Below, piece by piece: positions 35,759-44,339 of a stretch of DNA of 64,000 nucleotides. Each line of letters opens with the position of its first letter. Positions within the stretch are counted from its first letter, which is position 1. The position numbers and the translations under genes are program-made. The notes under the pieces are model-generated. The model worked only from the letters and a program-made list of their open reading frames with translations, ran no database searches and was not told the DNA's origin. The stretch comes from Chloroflexota bacterium (GTDB taxonomy: Bacteria; Chloroflexota; Anaerolineae; Anaerolineales; E44-bin32), in assembly GCA_022561215.1 (NCBI GenBank), contig JADFRQ010000005.1, positions 35,157 through 99,156 of the forward strand, given 5' to 3'.

Positions 35759-37402
35759 TTATCCTTCCACAGCCGCATCCAGCGGGGTGAGATGTTTGAC
35801 ATCTTCCAAACCTTCCCCGGCGATGAGCAGTTTATTTATCGCAGCCAGATAGGCTTTTGCACTGGCGACGATAATGTCAGTGTCTGCGCCGTATCCACCA
35901 TAAGTGCGTGGAAGTTCACCATTACGCTGTGCGTGAACCGCAGTATCCCCATCCACGGGTTGTATACGCACCGTCACTTCTCCCTGTGCATCGATGCCTT
36001 CAGTGACGGCATGCACCGAAAATTCAAGGAGCATATTCGGTGCATTGGCTATGGCGTCAATGGCCTTATACACCGCATCAACCGGTCCTGTGCCCACTTC
36101 AGCTACTGTATGCACATCACCTTCCTCTTCAATTAGACGGACTGTGGCCGTCGGCATTCCCATCGTCCCGCAGGTCACTTGAAGTCCATCCAGGGAGAAA
36201 ATCTTGCGGGGCTGATATAGTTCATCCGTGAGAAGGGCCTCCAGATCAGCATCGGTGATCGTCTTTTTCTTATCGGCCAGGTTTTTGAAACGTTTAAATG
36301 CCCGATCCAATTCGTCCTTATTAAGGTCATAGCCTAATTCGCGCAGATGAACCTTAAAGGCATGCCTACCGGAGTGTTTTCCGATAACCAACCGGCTTTG
36401 GGTTAAACCCACGCTTTCTGGTCGCATAATTTCATAGGTGTTTTGATTTTTAAGCATTCCGTCCTGATGGATCCCGGCTTCATGGGCGAAGGCATTTGCT
36501 CCCACAATCGCTTTGTTAGGTGGAACCAATATCCCCGTATAAGTGCTAACGAGACGGCTTATCCTTATTAGCTGGGTTGTATCAATCCCGGTATCGAATC
36601 CCAGCAAGGGCCGTCGTGTGCGTAAGCCCATAACAATTTCTTCCAATGATGTATTTCCGGCGCGCTCGCCGATGCCGTTAATCGTCACTTCCACCTGACG
36701 CGCCCCGGCCATAACCCCTGCCAGGGTATCGGCTGTCGCCAAACCCAGATCGTCATGGCAGTGGGTGGAGACGATCACATTTTCGATTCCTGGCACATTG
36801 GAGATGATCCCGGCGATCAATGCACCAAACTCATCCGGAGTCGTGTAGCCTACCGTATCCGGGATATTCAATGTTGTTGCGCCAGCACGTATGGCTTCCT
36901 CCAACACAACATAGAGAAAAGCAGGATCACTGCGGCCTGCGTCTTCTGGGCTGAATTCGATGTCTTCACAAAGTGAGCGCGCATAACCAACCATTTCGAT
37001 GACCCGGTCGACCACATCTTCGCGGTCTAGCTTGAGTTTGTGTTTCATATGAATCTCGGATGTCGCCAGAAAGGTATGGATGCGCGGTTTTTGGGCGGGG
37101 CGCACGGCTTCCCAGGCCTTATCGATATCATTTTTATGGGCGCGTGCCAGGCCGCAAATGATGGGGCTCTTAACATTTGATGCGGGTTCGCAACCGACTT
37201 CAATCGCAATGCGTCGCACAGCCTCCAAATCGTCAGGCGAAGCTGCGGGAAAACCTGCTTCGATAACATCCACACCAAGCCGTGCCAGCGCCCGGGCGAT
37301 TTCGAGTTTTTCTGGAGAAGTAAGTGTCGCTCCAGGAGATTGTTCTCCATCGCGAAGCGTCGTATCGAAAATGCGAATGTAATTCTTTAGATCACTTGGC
37401 AT
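35759..37402 (-). CDS. leuA: 2-isopropylmalate synthase
   Basis: 547 residues. Barrel start [48 protein letters not shown] (metal His-x-His) and [21 protein letters not shown], then the allosteric domain [20 protein letters not shown] region and [17 protein letters not shown]. It condenses 2-ketoisovalerate and acetyl-CoA, the committed leucine step, and is usually inhibited by leucine through the C-terminal domain. The 'GEQSPG' and 'EAGFP' forms separate it from the cimA paralogue in the same operon. Confidence 0.96.
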   Translation of the reverse strand: MPSDLKNYIRIFDTTLRDGEQSPGATLTSPEKLEIARALARLGVDVIEAGFPAASPDDLEAVRRIAIEVGCEPASNVKSPIICGLARAHKNDIDKAWEAVRPAQKPRIHTFLATSEIHMKHKLKLDREDVVDRVIEMVGYARSLCEDIEFSPEDAGRSDPAFLYVVLEEAIRAGATTLNIPDTVGYTTPDEFGALIAGIISNVPGIENVIVSTHCHDDLGLATADTLAGVMAGARQVEVTINGIGERAGNTSLEEIVMGLRTRRPLLGFDTGIDTTQLIRISRLVSTYTGILVPPNKAIVGANAFAHEAGIHQDGMLKNQNTYEIMRPESVGLTQSRLVIGKHSGRHAFKVHLRELGYDLNKDELDRAFKRFKNLADKKKTITDADLEALLTDELYQPRKIFSLDGLQVTCGTMGMPTATVRLIEEEGDVHTVAEVGTGPVDAVYKAIDAIANAPNMLLEFSVHAVTEGIDAQGEVTVRIQPVDGDTAVHAQRNGELPRTYGGYGADTDIIVASAKAYLAAINKLLIAGEGLEDVKHLTPLDAAVEG

Positions 37403-37428
37403 GATTTGGTCCTATAGAAAATTTTCCC

Positions 37429-38442
37429 TTATTCCCCAGGTTTTATCGTTACCGCATCCAGGAAAGGCATCATTTCACGCAATTCCGAACCCACCTTTTC
37501 CATCAGGTGTTCTTGCCCATTGCGGCGTTGCTCGTTGAACCATGGTCGCCCAGCTTCATTTTCTGCGATCCATTTCTTGGCGTAGGAACCGTCTTTAATT
37601 TCTGCCAATATTTGCTGCATCTCACCCACCGTATCCTCGTTGATCAGCCGCGAACCGGCAGAATAGTCCCCATGCTCGGCCGTATCACTTATGGAATAAC
37701 GCATGTAGTTCAATCCACCTTTGTAAATCAAGTCGACAATCAATTTGAGTTCATGAACACATTCAAAATACGCTACTTCGGGCTGGTAGCCCTCTTTGAC
37801 CAATATTTCAAAGGAGGCCTTTATAAGAGCACTCAGACCACCACACAGGACTACCTGTTCCCCAAATAAATCGGTTTCTGTTTCTTCGGCGAATGTGGTT
37901 TCAATTACCCCCGCGCGTGTTGCACCCAGGGCTTTTGCGTACGAAAGGGTTAGTGGATGTGCCTTTCCACTCGCATCTTGATGAATTGCCAACAGCGCCG
38001 GTGTTCCCTGCCCGGCAACATAGGTCTCGCGCACACGATGCCCCGGCGCCTTGGGCGCGACCATGGTTACATCCACGGTAGATGGAGGAGCGATGGTTTC
38101 GAAACGGATATTAAATCCATGACTGAACATGAGCATCTTTCCTGGCCCCAGGTAAGGTTCCACCTCGTGCTGATAAATCTGCGCTTGCGAGGTATCCGGA
38201 GCGAGCATCATTACCACGTCAGCCCAATCGGAGGCTTCCGCAACCGTGGTTACTTGCAAATTCTCAGCTTCGGCTTTGGGTTTGCTCAAACTATCTGCAC
38301 GCAGGGCGACGCGTACATCCACGCCACTATCTCTGAGATTGAGCGCGTGGGCATGGCCTTGCGATCCATAACCTATAATCGCGACTTTTTTATCCTGAAT
38401 TAGTGCCACATTTGCACCATCGTCATAATGAATTATCGCCAT
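37429..38442 (-). CDS. ilvC: Ketol-acid reductoisomerase (class I)
   Basis: 337 residues, short class I form. The Rossmann motif is [31 protein letters not shown], followed by [16 protein letters not shown] and [30 protein letters not shown]. The magnesium-site region is [18 protein letters not shown] ([37 protein letters not shown]). It converts acetolactate or acetohydroxybutyrate to the dihydroxy acid using NADPH. AGGAG lies upstream of the ATG at 38442. Confidence 0.97.
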   Translation of the reverse strand: MAIIHYDDGANVALIQDKKVAIIGYGSQGHAHALNLRDSGVDVRVALRADSLSKPKAEAENLQVTTVAEASDWADVVMMLAPDTSQAQIYQHEVEPYLGPGKMLMFSHGFNIRFETIAPPSTVDVTMVAPKAPGHRVRETYVAGQGTPALLAIHQDASGKAHPLTLSYAKALGATRAGVIETTFAEETETDLFGEQVVLCGGLSALIKASFEILVKEGYQPEVAYFECVHELKLIVDLIYKGGLNYMRYSISDTAEHGDYSAGSRLINEDTVGEMQQILAEIKDGSYAKKWIAENEAGRPWFNEQRRNGQEHLMEKVGSELREMMPFLDAVTIKPGE

Positions 38443-38485
38443 AGAAAACCAATCTCCTCCATTGAATGTTCGTAGAATTCAGTGT

Positions 38486-39058
38486 TCAGGATGCATTCTC
38501 TTCCGGCACTCGTGCCGGAACAAATTCGGGATGAATGGTGGGAGTTTCCGACCCACGCGTCATACTCACCCGGCCCGTTCGTACCATCTCAAGAATTCCG
38601 AATGGTTTTAACACATCCAGCAGACCGTCAATCTTGTCCTCCGCCCCTGTGATTTCTACGATGAGTGCATCGGTTGCTACGTCAACAACTCGAGCTCGAA
38701 AAACATCACACACCTGCAAGACTTCTGCCCGATTTTCAATCGTGGCCTTAACCTTGATCAAAGCCAGGTCCCGATCAACGGTGGGGGTATGGGTGACATT
38801 CTCCACGCGCAACACATTAACCAGCTTGTAAAGATTCGCCTCCACGCGGATGGCGATATCGTCATCCGCATCCAGAACGATGGTCATGCGTGATACACCC
38901 TCCAAATCGGTATGGCCTACAGTGAGTGATTCGATGTTGAAGGCCCTACGCCGGAAGAGCGATGCCACTCGATTGAGCACACCCGGTTTATCTTCTACAT
39001 ACAGAACCAACGTTTGTTTTTCATCTCCATTTTTTTGGTTTCCATTATGATTCGTCAT
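38486..39058 (-). CDS. ilvN: Acetolactate synthase small (regulatory) subunit
   Basis: About 190 residues. Two ACT-type halves are visible: TLVLYVEDKPGVLNRVASLFRRRAFNIESLTVGHTDLEGVSRMTIV, and the second with ALIVEITGAEDKIDGLLDVLKPFGILEMVRTGRVSM. It binds valine and gives feedback control to the IlvB catalytic subunit encoded immediately upstream. The ATG at 39058 is preferred because an ATG two codons earlier overlaps the GAGG ribosome site. The first ~10 residues are a hydrophilic Asn/Gln/Lys-rich extension. Confidence 0.95.
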   Translation of the reverse strand: MTNHNGNQKNGDEKQTLVLYVEDKPGVLNRVASLFRRRAFNIESLTVGHTDLEGVSRMTIVLDADDDIAIRVEANLYKLVNVLRVENVTHTPTVDRDLALIKVKATIENRAEVLQVCDVFRARVVDVATDALIVEITGAEDKIDGLLDVLKPFGILEMVRTGRVSMTRGSETPTIHPEFVPARVPEENAS

Positions 39059-39111
39059 GATCATCCTCGCAGGCAGAAGTTTGAAATAGCAGGCAGCGTC
39101 GTCAGTAGTTC

Positions 39112-40821
39112 CTAATCACTTAAAGCGCTCTCAGAAATTGGGTTTGGTCGGCGGATCATCGCATCCAGGGTGGCGCCTGCCGGAACCATTGGATAGACAC
39201 TGTCCTCCTGCTCGACTCGAAAATCGATGACTACGGTCCCGGGCAATTCTTGCGCTTGGCGAATGGCGGCCTCTACATCCGCTCTGCGTTCAACACGCAG
39301 GCCTCGCAATCCGTTGGCATCCGCAAGTTTTACGAAGTCGGGACTTTTCAAGGGAGTGGCAGCATAACGACGCTCGTAAAAGAACTCCTGCCATTGGCGA
39401 ACCATCCCAAGATATCCATTGTTGATAATGGCAATATTTATTTTGATCTCTTCCTGCGCACAGGTACACAGCTCAGCCTGGGTCATCTGGATGCCGCCAT
39501 CCCCAACGATCACCCAGACCTCCTCCTCCGGTTTGGCAAATTTTGCCCCGATGGCTGCCGGCAAGGCAAAACCCATCGTCCCCAACCCGCCCGAGGTGAT
39601 AAGTTTTCTCGGCTGCTCGTGTTTGTAGTATTGCGCCGCCCACATTTGGTGTTGGCCTACATCGGTGACCAACAAGGCGTTCCCCTCGGTTATGCGCCAG
39701 AGATCATGGATCACATGCGCCGCGTAAAGATGATTGTTATCGGGAAGATTTTGAATATCGCGCACCGCTGAATCGCCTTTCAATTCGTCGATGTACTCAA
39801 TCCAGCTTTCATATTTGATCTCAGGCACTGCAGAATTTAATAAGCCTAATGCCTCTTTTAAATCGGCGACAATTCCAATATCGACCTTGACGACTTTGTT
39901 AATTTCACTGGGATCAATATCGATATGGATCTTTTTTGCATTTGGGGCGTAGGTTTCCAAATTTCCCGTGACCCTGTCATCGAAGCGCATTCCCAGCGCA
40001 ATTAACAAATCCGCTTTCTGGATAGCGCTGTTCACCCAGGCCTCGCCATGCATGCCCATCATTCCAAGATTGAGGGGATGGCTTGCTGGAAAGCCACCCA
40101 AACCGAGCAGCGTCATCGCCACCGGGATATGCGTTTTTTCGACAAATTGGAGGAACACATTCATCGCCCCCGACATCATCACGCCATGACCTGCCAGGAT
40201 AAGAGGTCGTTTTGCAGATTGGATGAGATCCACTGCGTGTTCATATTCCTCCGCCATCGCGCGCAGGTCGGGACGATATCCCGGCAATCGAACCGGGCTG
40301 TCATCCAATTCGAAATCCATACTTGCAATTTGCGCGTCTTTGGCGATATCAACCAAAACCGGACCTGGCCGACCAGAATTGGCAATGTAAAAGGCTTCTT
40401 TGAGGGCCGGCGCAAGATCCTCCACCCTGGTGACGAGATAATTATGTTTCGTGACCGGCAAGGTAACCCCGGTGACATCGGTTTCTTGAAATGCGTCGCT
40501 GCCGATGGCCGTTGAGCCCACCTGACCGGTTATACAAACGATCGGTGAGGAGTCCATCATCGCAGTGGCAATTCCCGTGACCAGGTTCGTCGCCCCCGGG
40601 CCGGAAGTTGCCATCGCCACCCCCACTCTACCGGAGGCGCGCGCATAACCATCCGCCGCATGTGCCGCCCCTTGCTCATGGCGTACGAGTACATGCTTGA
40701 TCGGATAATCAAGCATGGCATCATAGGTGGGGAGAATGGCTCCGCCAGGATATCCAAAAACTATTTCGACTCCCTGTTGAACCAAAACTTCCCATATAAT
40801 TTGCGCGCCTTTTCGTTTCAT
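39112..40821 (-). CDS. ilvB: Acetolactate synthase large (catalytic) subunit
   Basis: 569 residues from the ATG at 40821 (GGGAGGG seven bases upstream); the longer frame overlaps ilvD and is not used. Landmarks are VEIVFGYPGGAILPTYDAM, VRHEQGAAHAADGYARASGRVGVAMATSGPGATNLVTGIATA (ThDP glutamate), FQETDVTGVTLPVTKHNYLV and the ThDP/Mg motif VGDGGIQMTQAELCTCAQEEIKINIAIINN. With IlvN it makes acetolactate for Val/Leu and acetohydroxybutyrate for Ile. Confidence 0.97.
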   Translation of the reverse strand: MKRKGAQIIWEVLVQQGVEIVFGYPGGAILPTYDAMLDYPIKHVLVRHEQGAAHAADGYARASGRVGVAMATSGPGATNLVTGIATAMMDSSPIVCITGQVGSTAIGSDAFQETDVTGVTLPVTKHNYLVTRVEDLAPALKEAFYIANSGRPGPVLVDIAKDAQIASMDFELDDSPVRLPGYRPDLRAMAEEYEHAVDLIQSAKRPLILAGHGVMMSGAMNVFLQFVEKTHIPVAMTLLGLGGFPASHPLNLGMMGMHGEAWVNSAIQKADLLIALGMRFDDRVTGNLETYAPNAKKIHIDIDPSEINKVVKVDIGIVADLKEALGLLNSAVPEIKYESWIEYIDELKGDSAVRDIQNLPDNNHLYAAHVIHDLWRITEGNALLVTDVGQHQMWAAQYYKHEQPRKLITSGGLGTMGFALPAAIGAKFAKPEEEVWVIVGDGGIQMTQAELCTCAQEEIKINIAIINNGYLGMVRQWQEFFYERRYAATPLKSPDFVKLADANGLRGLRVERRADVEAAIRQAQELPGTVVIDFRVEQEDSVYPMVPAGATLDAMIRRPNPISESALSD

Positions 40822-40847
40822 CGTTTGCCCTCCCCAGACCCTTTCAA

Positions 40848-42515
40848 TTAATCTATCAACACAGCCCCTGAAGAAGCACTTGTCACCATCTTGGCATAAC
40901 GTCGCAACCAACGGCTTTCAATCTGCGGCACATAGGTTGGCAATTGGGCCAGGCGTTCCTCGATTTCTTGATCCGTAAGATTGACTTTTATCGAATTTAA
41001 TTCGAGGTCAATTTCAATTACATCGCCATCTCGCAGCGCAGCGATTGGGCCTTTTGCCGCAACTTCTGGACTAATATGGCCGATACTAAATCCTCGCGTT
41101 GCACCCGAAAACCGACCATCCGTGATCAGGGCAACCTGTTCACCGAGCCCCATTCCCATAAGGGTACTGGTCGGTGAAAGCATCTCTTGCATGCCCGGCC
41201 CCTCTGCTGGCCCCTCGTATCGAATGACCACAACATCGCCCGGCTGCACTTCCTGGCTCATGATGCCATCCATGGCTTGATCATGACTCTCGTAGATTCT
41301 CGCCGGACCCACATGATTTCGTATATGGGCTGAAATTGCTCCGGTTTTTACCACTGCGCCATCTGGGGCAAGGTTTCCAAAAAGAATGGCTAAACCGCCT
41401 TTTTCGGAATGTGGGTTTGGGCTCGAATAAATCACTCTATCGTCGAGAATTTCATCTTTGGTGAACATCTCACCGAATGACTTGCCATTTACAGTGGGGC
41501 GATCGAGGTGCAGCGTTCCCGTTCCCCAGTTAATTTCGCTCATGATAGCGGGGACTCCGCCGCCTATGTGCACGTCCTCCATGTGCCATTGTGATGAAGG
41601 GCTTACCTTGCAGATATGAGGGACGCGCTCGGCGATTATGTTTATTTTTTCCAGGGGGTAATCGATTCCAGCTTCGAAGGCTATGGCCAAGGTGTGCAGT
41701 ACGGTATTCGTACTCTCACCCATGGCCATATCAAGCGCAAATGCGTCGTCAATGGCATCGGCTGTCACGATTTGCCTGGGCGTGAGGTTGGATTCGATCA
41801 AGACCATCAGTTGATTTGCGGCTTCGATTAACAACACCTCGCGCTCAGGGCTTTCTGCCAGGGCGGTGCCGTTAAAGGGGAGTGCCATTCCCAATACTTC
41901 GAGGAGACAATTCATGCTGTTCGGCGTGAAGAGACCACTGCACGAGCCACATCCCGGACAGCTAAAATCCTCGAGCGTCTTTAATTCCCGACTATCAATC
42001 TCCCCTGCTTGAAATGCCCCCACCCCTTCAAACACGGTTGCCAGATCGATCGTTCGGCCATCCGGGGTTTTCCCAGCTGCCATCGGCCCGCCACTAACAA
42101 ATATTGTTGGGATGTCGAGACGCATGGCAGCCATCATCATGCCCGGTACAATCTTGTCGCAATTGGGTATACAAATCATGCCATCGAACCAGTGGGCTGA
42201 TATCATCGTCTCCACACCGTCGGCGATCAGATCCCTGCTGGGCAGGGAGAACTTCATCCCAATATGACCCATCGCAATACCATCATCAACGCCAATGGTG
42301 TTGAACTCAAATGGCACAGCTCCTGCGGCACGCAACACGTCCTTGATTACATTCCCCACCCGCTGAAGATGCTGATGCCCGGGGATAATGTCGACGTGTG
42401 AATTGACCACGGCCACAAAAGGTTTGGGCATATCCTTATCCGTCACGCCGGCTGCTTTGAGCAACGCTCGATGGGGCGCGCGTTCGTACCCTAGCTTGAT
42501 TTGATCAGATCGCAT
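40848..42515 (-). CDS. ilvD: Dihydroxy-acid dehydratase
   Basis: 555 residues. Cluster cysteines lie in [15 protein letters not shown] and [23 protein letters not shown]. Other landmarks are [32 protein letters not shown] start, [15 protein letters not shown] and SFGEMF ... [29 protein letters not shown]. It dehydrates the dihydroxy acids of the Val/Leu/Ile pathways and carries an oxygen-sensitive Fe-S cluster. It is the first enzyme gene of the supra-operon, three bases after the stop of the small ORF at 42519. Confidence 0.97.
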   Translation of the reverse strand: MRSDQIKLGYERAPHRALLKAAGVTDKDMPKPFVAVVNSHVDIIPGHQHLQRVGNVIKDVLRAAGAVPFEFNTIGVDDGIAMGHIGMKFSLPSRDLIADGVETMISAHWFDGMICIPNCDKIVPGMMMAAMRLDIPTIFVSGGPMAAGKTPDGRTIDLATVFEGVGAFQAGEIDSRELKTLEDFSCPGCGSCSGLFTPNSMNCLLEVLGMALPFNGTALAESPEREVLLIEAANQLMVLIESNLTPRQIVTADAIDDAFALDMAMGESTNTVLHTLAIAFEAGIDYPLEKINIIAERVPHICKVSPSSQWHMEDVHIGGGVPAIMSEINWGTGTLHLDRPTVNGKSFGEMFTKDEILDDRVIYSSPNPHSEKGGLAILFGNLAPDGAVVKTGAISAHIRNHVGPARIYESHDQAMDGIMSQEVQPGDVVVIRYEGPAEGPGMQEMLSPTSTLMGMGLGEQVALITDGRFSGATRGFSIGHISPEVAAKGPIAALRDGDVIEIDLELNSIKVNLTDQEIEERLAQLPTYVPQIESRWLRRYAKMVTSASSGAVLID

Positions 42516-42518
42516 CGT

Positions 42519-42758
42519 TCATCCGTTGTAACACTCCATCAACGCCGTCTGGACCAAAACATCCACATCCTGGAGTCGCTCGTTTCGCTGTTTACCGGGC
42601 TGGGCCTCTATCTTCGAGAGCGGATATCCCGAAATGTCAACTTTCGAGGTCCCCTGGTCGAGAACGTCGTCGTCAAACCTTTCGTCATCGGCCCACGCAC
42701 CGTTTTCAGATGAAAATTCTTTCTCGGGGTATTCGTCCCCGCGCTTCTGAGGGCTCAT
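42519..42758 (-). CDS. 79-aa acidic ORF at the head of the ilv-leu operon
   Basis: 79 residues from the ATG at 42758, with a perfect AGGAGG six bases upstream, the best ribosome site in the region. The protein is hydrophilic and acidic (ENGAWADDERFDDDVLDQG), with no membrane segment or cysteine cluster. Its TGA stop is three bases before the ilvD ATG, so ribosomes finishing this ORF could reinitiate at ilvD. I do not recognise a family. It could be a small protein in its own right or mainly a translational entry site for ilvD after the attenuators. Confidence 0.6.
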   Translation of the reverse strand: MSPQKRGDEYPEKEFSSENGAWADDERFDDDVLDQGTSKVDISGYPLSKIEAQPGKQRNERLQDVDVLVQTALMECYNG

Positions 42759-42797
42759 CGTCAACCTCCTACATGATCTGAATAATCTGATCCTTAC

Positions 42798-42832
42798 AAT
42801 GAAAGGAGCCGCCTTTTTGTTTGAGCGGCTCC
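42798..42832 (-). terminator. Second attenuator hairpin of the ilv leader
   Basis: GGAGCCGC (42832-42825) and GCGGCTCC (42812-42805) form a perfect 8-bp stem around a 12-base loop, followed by TTTCATT. It lies 28 bases after the stop of the second leader peptide and 40 bases before the 79-aa ORF. The T-tract is weak. GAGCGG at 42902-42897, inside the leader-peptide coding region, could pair with CCGCTC (42828-42823) and so block the 5' arm. Confidence 0.55.
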
Positions 42833-42860
42833 GCTGGTTCTTCTTTCAGTTTTATCTGGT

Positions 42861-42983
42861 CTATCTCTTTCGCTTCCACCAGGACAAAACCGGGCTCCGC
42901 TCCACCGCTGCAGGCTGCAGCTCAAGAATGAGCAGCAAATCCAGGATTACGATAATTATTAAGCTAAGAAGGCTAATCATCAT
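42861..42983 (-). CDS. Second ilv leader peptide, 40 aa, extremely Ile/Leu-rich
   Basis: Begins ATGATG at 42983 and ends TAG at 42861-42863. It reads MMISLLSLIIIVILDLLLIL followed by a 20-residue tail rich in Arg, Trp and Lys. Sixteen of the first 22 residues are Ile, Leu or Val, arranged in two runs, much as in E. coli ilvL. It sits between the first attenuator terminator and a second hairpin in front of ilvD. By analogy it would report charging of branched-chain tRNAs. The same sequence could instead be a small single-pass membrane protein; location argues for a leader. Confidence 0.65.
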   Translation of the reverse strand: MMISLLSLIIIVILDLLLILELQPAAVERSPVLSWWKRKR

Positions 42984-43024
42984 TCTGCTATCCAATGCTC
43001 TCGGTTTTCAATTCCTCTAAAAAG

Positions 43025-43047
43025 AAAAAACCCCCCGGTTGGGAGGT
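43025..43047 (-). terminator. First attenuator terminator of the ilv leader
   Basis: On the minus strand CCTCCC (43046-43041) and GGGGGG (43036-43031) pair around AACC and run straight into TTTTTT (43030-43025), a classical intrinsic terminator lying ahead of all the ilv genes. ACCTCC at 43047-43042 is exactly complementary to GGAGGT at 43086-43081, which gives the antiterminator. Confidence 0.85.
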
Positions 43048-43097
43048 GACTTTGTCTTCATTAAGGAATGCTTACCTTGGACCTCCGCAACGCGTAT

Positions 43098-43169
43098 TCA
43101 GCTCTCGCTCCTACTAAGGATGAGGCCAATTGACCTAATGCTGACTACTATACGGCTGCTGAAGATCAT
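43098..43169 (-). CDS. First ilv leader peptide, 23 aa, Ile/Val/Leu-rich
   Basis: ATG at 43169, TGA at 43098-43100. The peptide contains five Ile, two Val and two Leu among 23 residues (residues 7-9 are Ile-Val-Val, 14-18 are Ile-Gly-Leu-Ile-Leu). Codons 14-16 carry TTGGCCTC (43129-43122), which can pair with GAGGTCCAA (43085-43077) apart from one bulged base. That same element is needed for the antiterminator. The stop codon lies 11 bases before the GGAGGT element, close enough for a terminating ribosome to cover it. This is the layout of ilv/leu/trp attenuators. Confidence 0.75.
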   Translation of the reverse strand: MIFSSRIVVSIRSIGLILSRSES

Positions 43170-43203
43170 TTTACGAATAGTCCTACTTTCACAACGTATT
43201 TAG

Positions 43204-43236
43204 GCTATACGCTAGCACGGTTTTTGGGTTTGTCAA
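43204..43236 (-). promoter_or_regulatory. Promoter of the ilv-leu supra-operon
   Basis: TTGACA at 43236-43231 is a consensus -35. Sixteen bases later is TAGCGT preceded by TGC (extended -10 form, 43214-43209); TATAGC at 43209-43204 is an alternative at longer spacing. The first leader peptide starts 35-40 bases downstream. Confidence 0.65.
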
Positions 43237-43261
43237 GCACCAGTCTTAAGTTTTAAAGGTT

Positions 43262-43419
43262 GTCAGTTTGAGGTGTCTGAATCTATTTCTCCAGATAAGA
43301 CTCATTATGAGCGCCAGATCGACGCCACGGATGCGCAGATAGACATACTGGTGTACGAATTGTATGGGTTGACGGAGAAGGAGATCAGGATCAGGATCGT
43401 CGAAGAGGCCACCACTTGA
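43262..43419 (+). pseudogene. C-terminal remnant of a restriction-type DNA methyltransferase
   Basis: A plus-strand frame reads THYERQIDATDAQIDILVYELYGLTEKEIRI and ends at TGA 43417-43419. The pattern R-Q-I-x-A-T-D-x-Q-I-D-x-L-V-Y-E-L-Y-G-L-T-E-x-E-I-x-I-V is the characteristic last helix-turn of Eco57I/TaqI-like type IIG and BREX-associated methyltransferases. No catalytic part precedes it; the upstream DNA is the ilv promoter. It is therefore a leftover tail. Confidence 0.7.
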
Positions 43420-43885
43420 ATGTGCTGCCAGTGGAGGGCCGGTTTCCATACCTGTCCCCGATTGATGTGGAGAAATACTCGTTCGACCGTGCATGAGTTC
43501 TGGAATCGTTCTTGAACACTCCTGATCGATATAAAATCCGATTTGATCTTGAGATCATGACGCCGTGTGGGGCGCCCCAAAAGACCGATATTGTAATGTG
43601 CCATATAAAAAACCAGCCGTAGTGGCGACTGGCCCGAACTTTAGTTCGCGTCGCCCTTACACTTGTGATCGGACAGCGGCTGATTGAAAGAATTCAGTTT
43701 TCCATCCTACTATCGAAAGTATTGGCCTTTTGGGACAAGCCCTAAATTTCAGAGAAAAATTAAATCGACGCTGTTTCACCCCTACAAATTACTTTACTTG
43801 ATTGCGCGATTGACTACACTCGAAGTGGATTTTATGCCTGGATTATTACCTGCCGGCCGGCAATTAATCGGATTTTTCCGATAAA
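43420..43885. other. Degenerate spacer in the remnant zone
   Basis: About 465 bases between the methyltransferase tail and the PIN remnant. Short frames are present (for example VEGRFPYLSPIDVEKYSFD on the plus strand near 43430-43495), but none forms a recognisable domain. Confidence 0.4.
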
Positions 43886-44200
43886 CGTCATCCGTTCTAC
43901 TCTGGCGCTGGCCGGGAGCTCACCACCATACTATCTCTCTTGAACCTCTCGTCAATGATCGTCTCTCACTTGATCACCCTTCTGGCGGAAGACGCGCTGG
44001 TCGTCCCCGGAGATATTGAAACTGCTTCCGATTCCATCCGTGAAGACCCCTCCGATGAAGCGGTCCTGGCATGCGCCCTCGATTCCGATCTGGTGGTGAG
44101 TGGCGACCGGCACCTTCTGGATTTGGCCAAATACCGCGGCATTCGCATACTCACTGTTCGCGAGTTCATGGGGGAACTTTCGGCCGAGAACCAATCCTGA
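43886..44200 (+). pseudogene. PIN-domain toxin, N-terminally truncated
   Basis: The frame ends EDPSDEAVLACALDSDLVVSGDRHLLDLAKYRGIRILTVREFMGEL before the stop at 44200. D-P-x-D-x-x-V-L-A-C-A-L ... D-L-V-V-S-G-D-x-H-L-L-x-L ... I-x-I-x-T-x-x-E-F is the C-terminal half of PIN toxins of the COG1569/PIN_3 type, with the conserved Asp residues of the nuclease site. The N-terminal half with the first catalytic Asp (V-x-D-T-N) is missing, and no antitoxin gene is next to it. Confidence 0.7.
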
Positions 44201-44254
44201 CAGCGCGCTCGACTTCTTCTTTAAGAAGCTATGAGCGAAATCAGCAAAACAACA

Positions 44255-44273
44255 GATCATTTTTAAAATGATC
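44255..44273 (-). terminator. AT-rich palindrome downstream of pheA
   Basis: GATCATTTT and AAAATGATC form a perfect 9-base palindrome around one base, 67 bases after the pheA stop, followed on the minus strand by TGTTGTTTTGC. It may help terminate the aromatic operon, but the tail is poor in consecutive T. Confidence 0.35.
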
Positions 44274-44339
44274 GGGGTGAAGTTATTGTGAATCTTAAGG
44301 AGATTAATGGCCCTGTATTTGTCTATCTTTAAAATTATT

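Noticed and set aside
43021..43260. T-box riboswitch upstream of the ilv operon
   Set aside because: No AGGGTGGNACCGCG T-box sequence or stem I/specifier architecture could be found; the leader ORF and alternative stems explain the region better.
43684..43884. 66-aa plus-strand ORF in the remnant zone
   Set aside because: Low-complexity basic/aromatic composition with no motif and no ribosome site.
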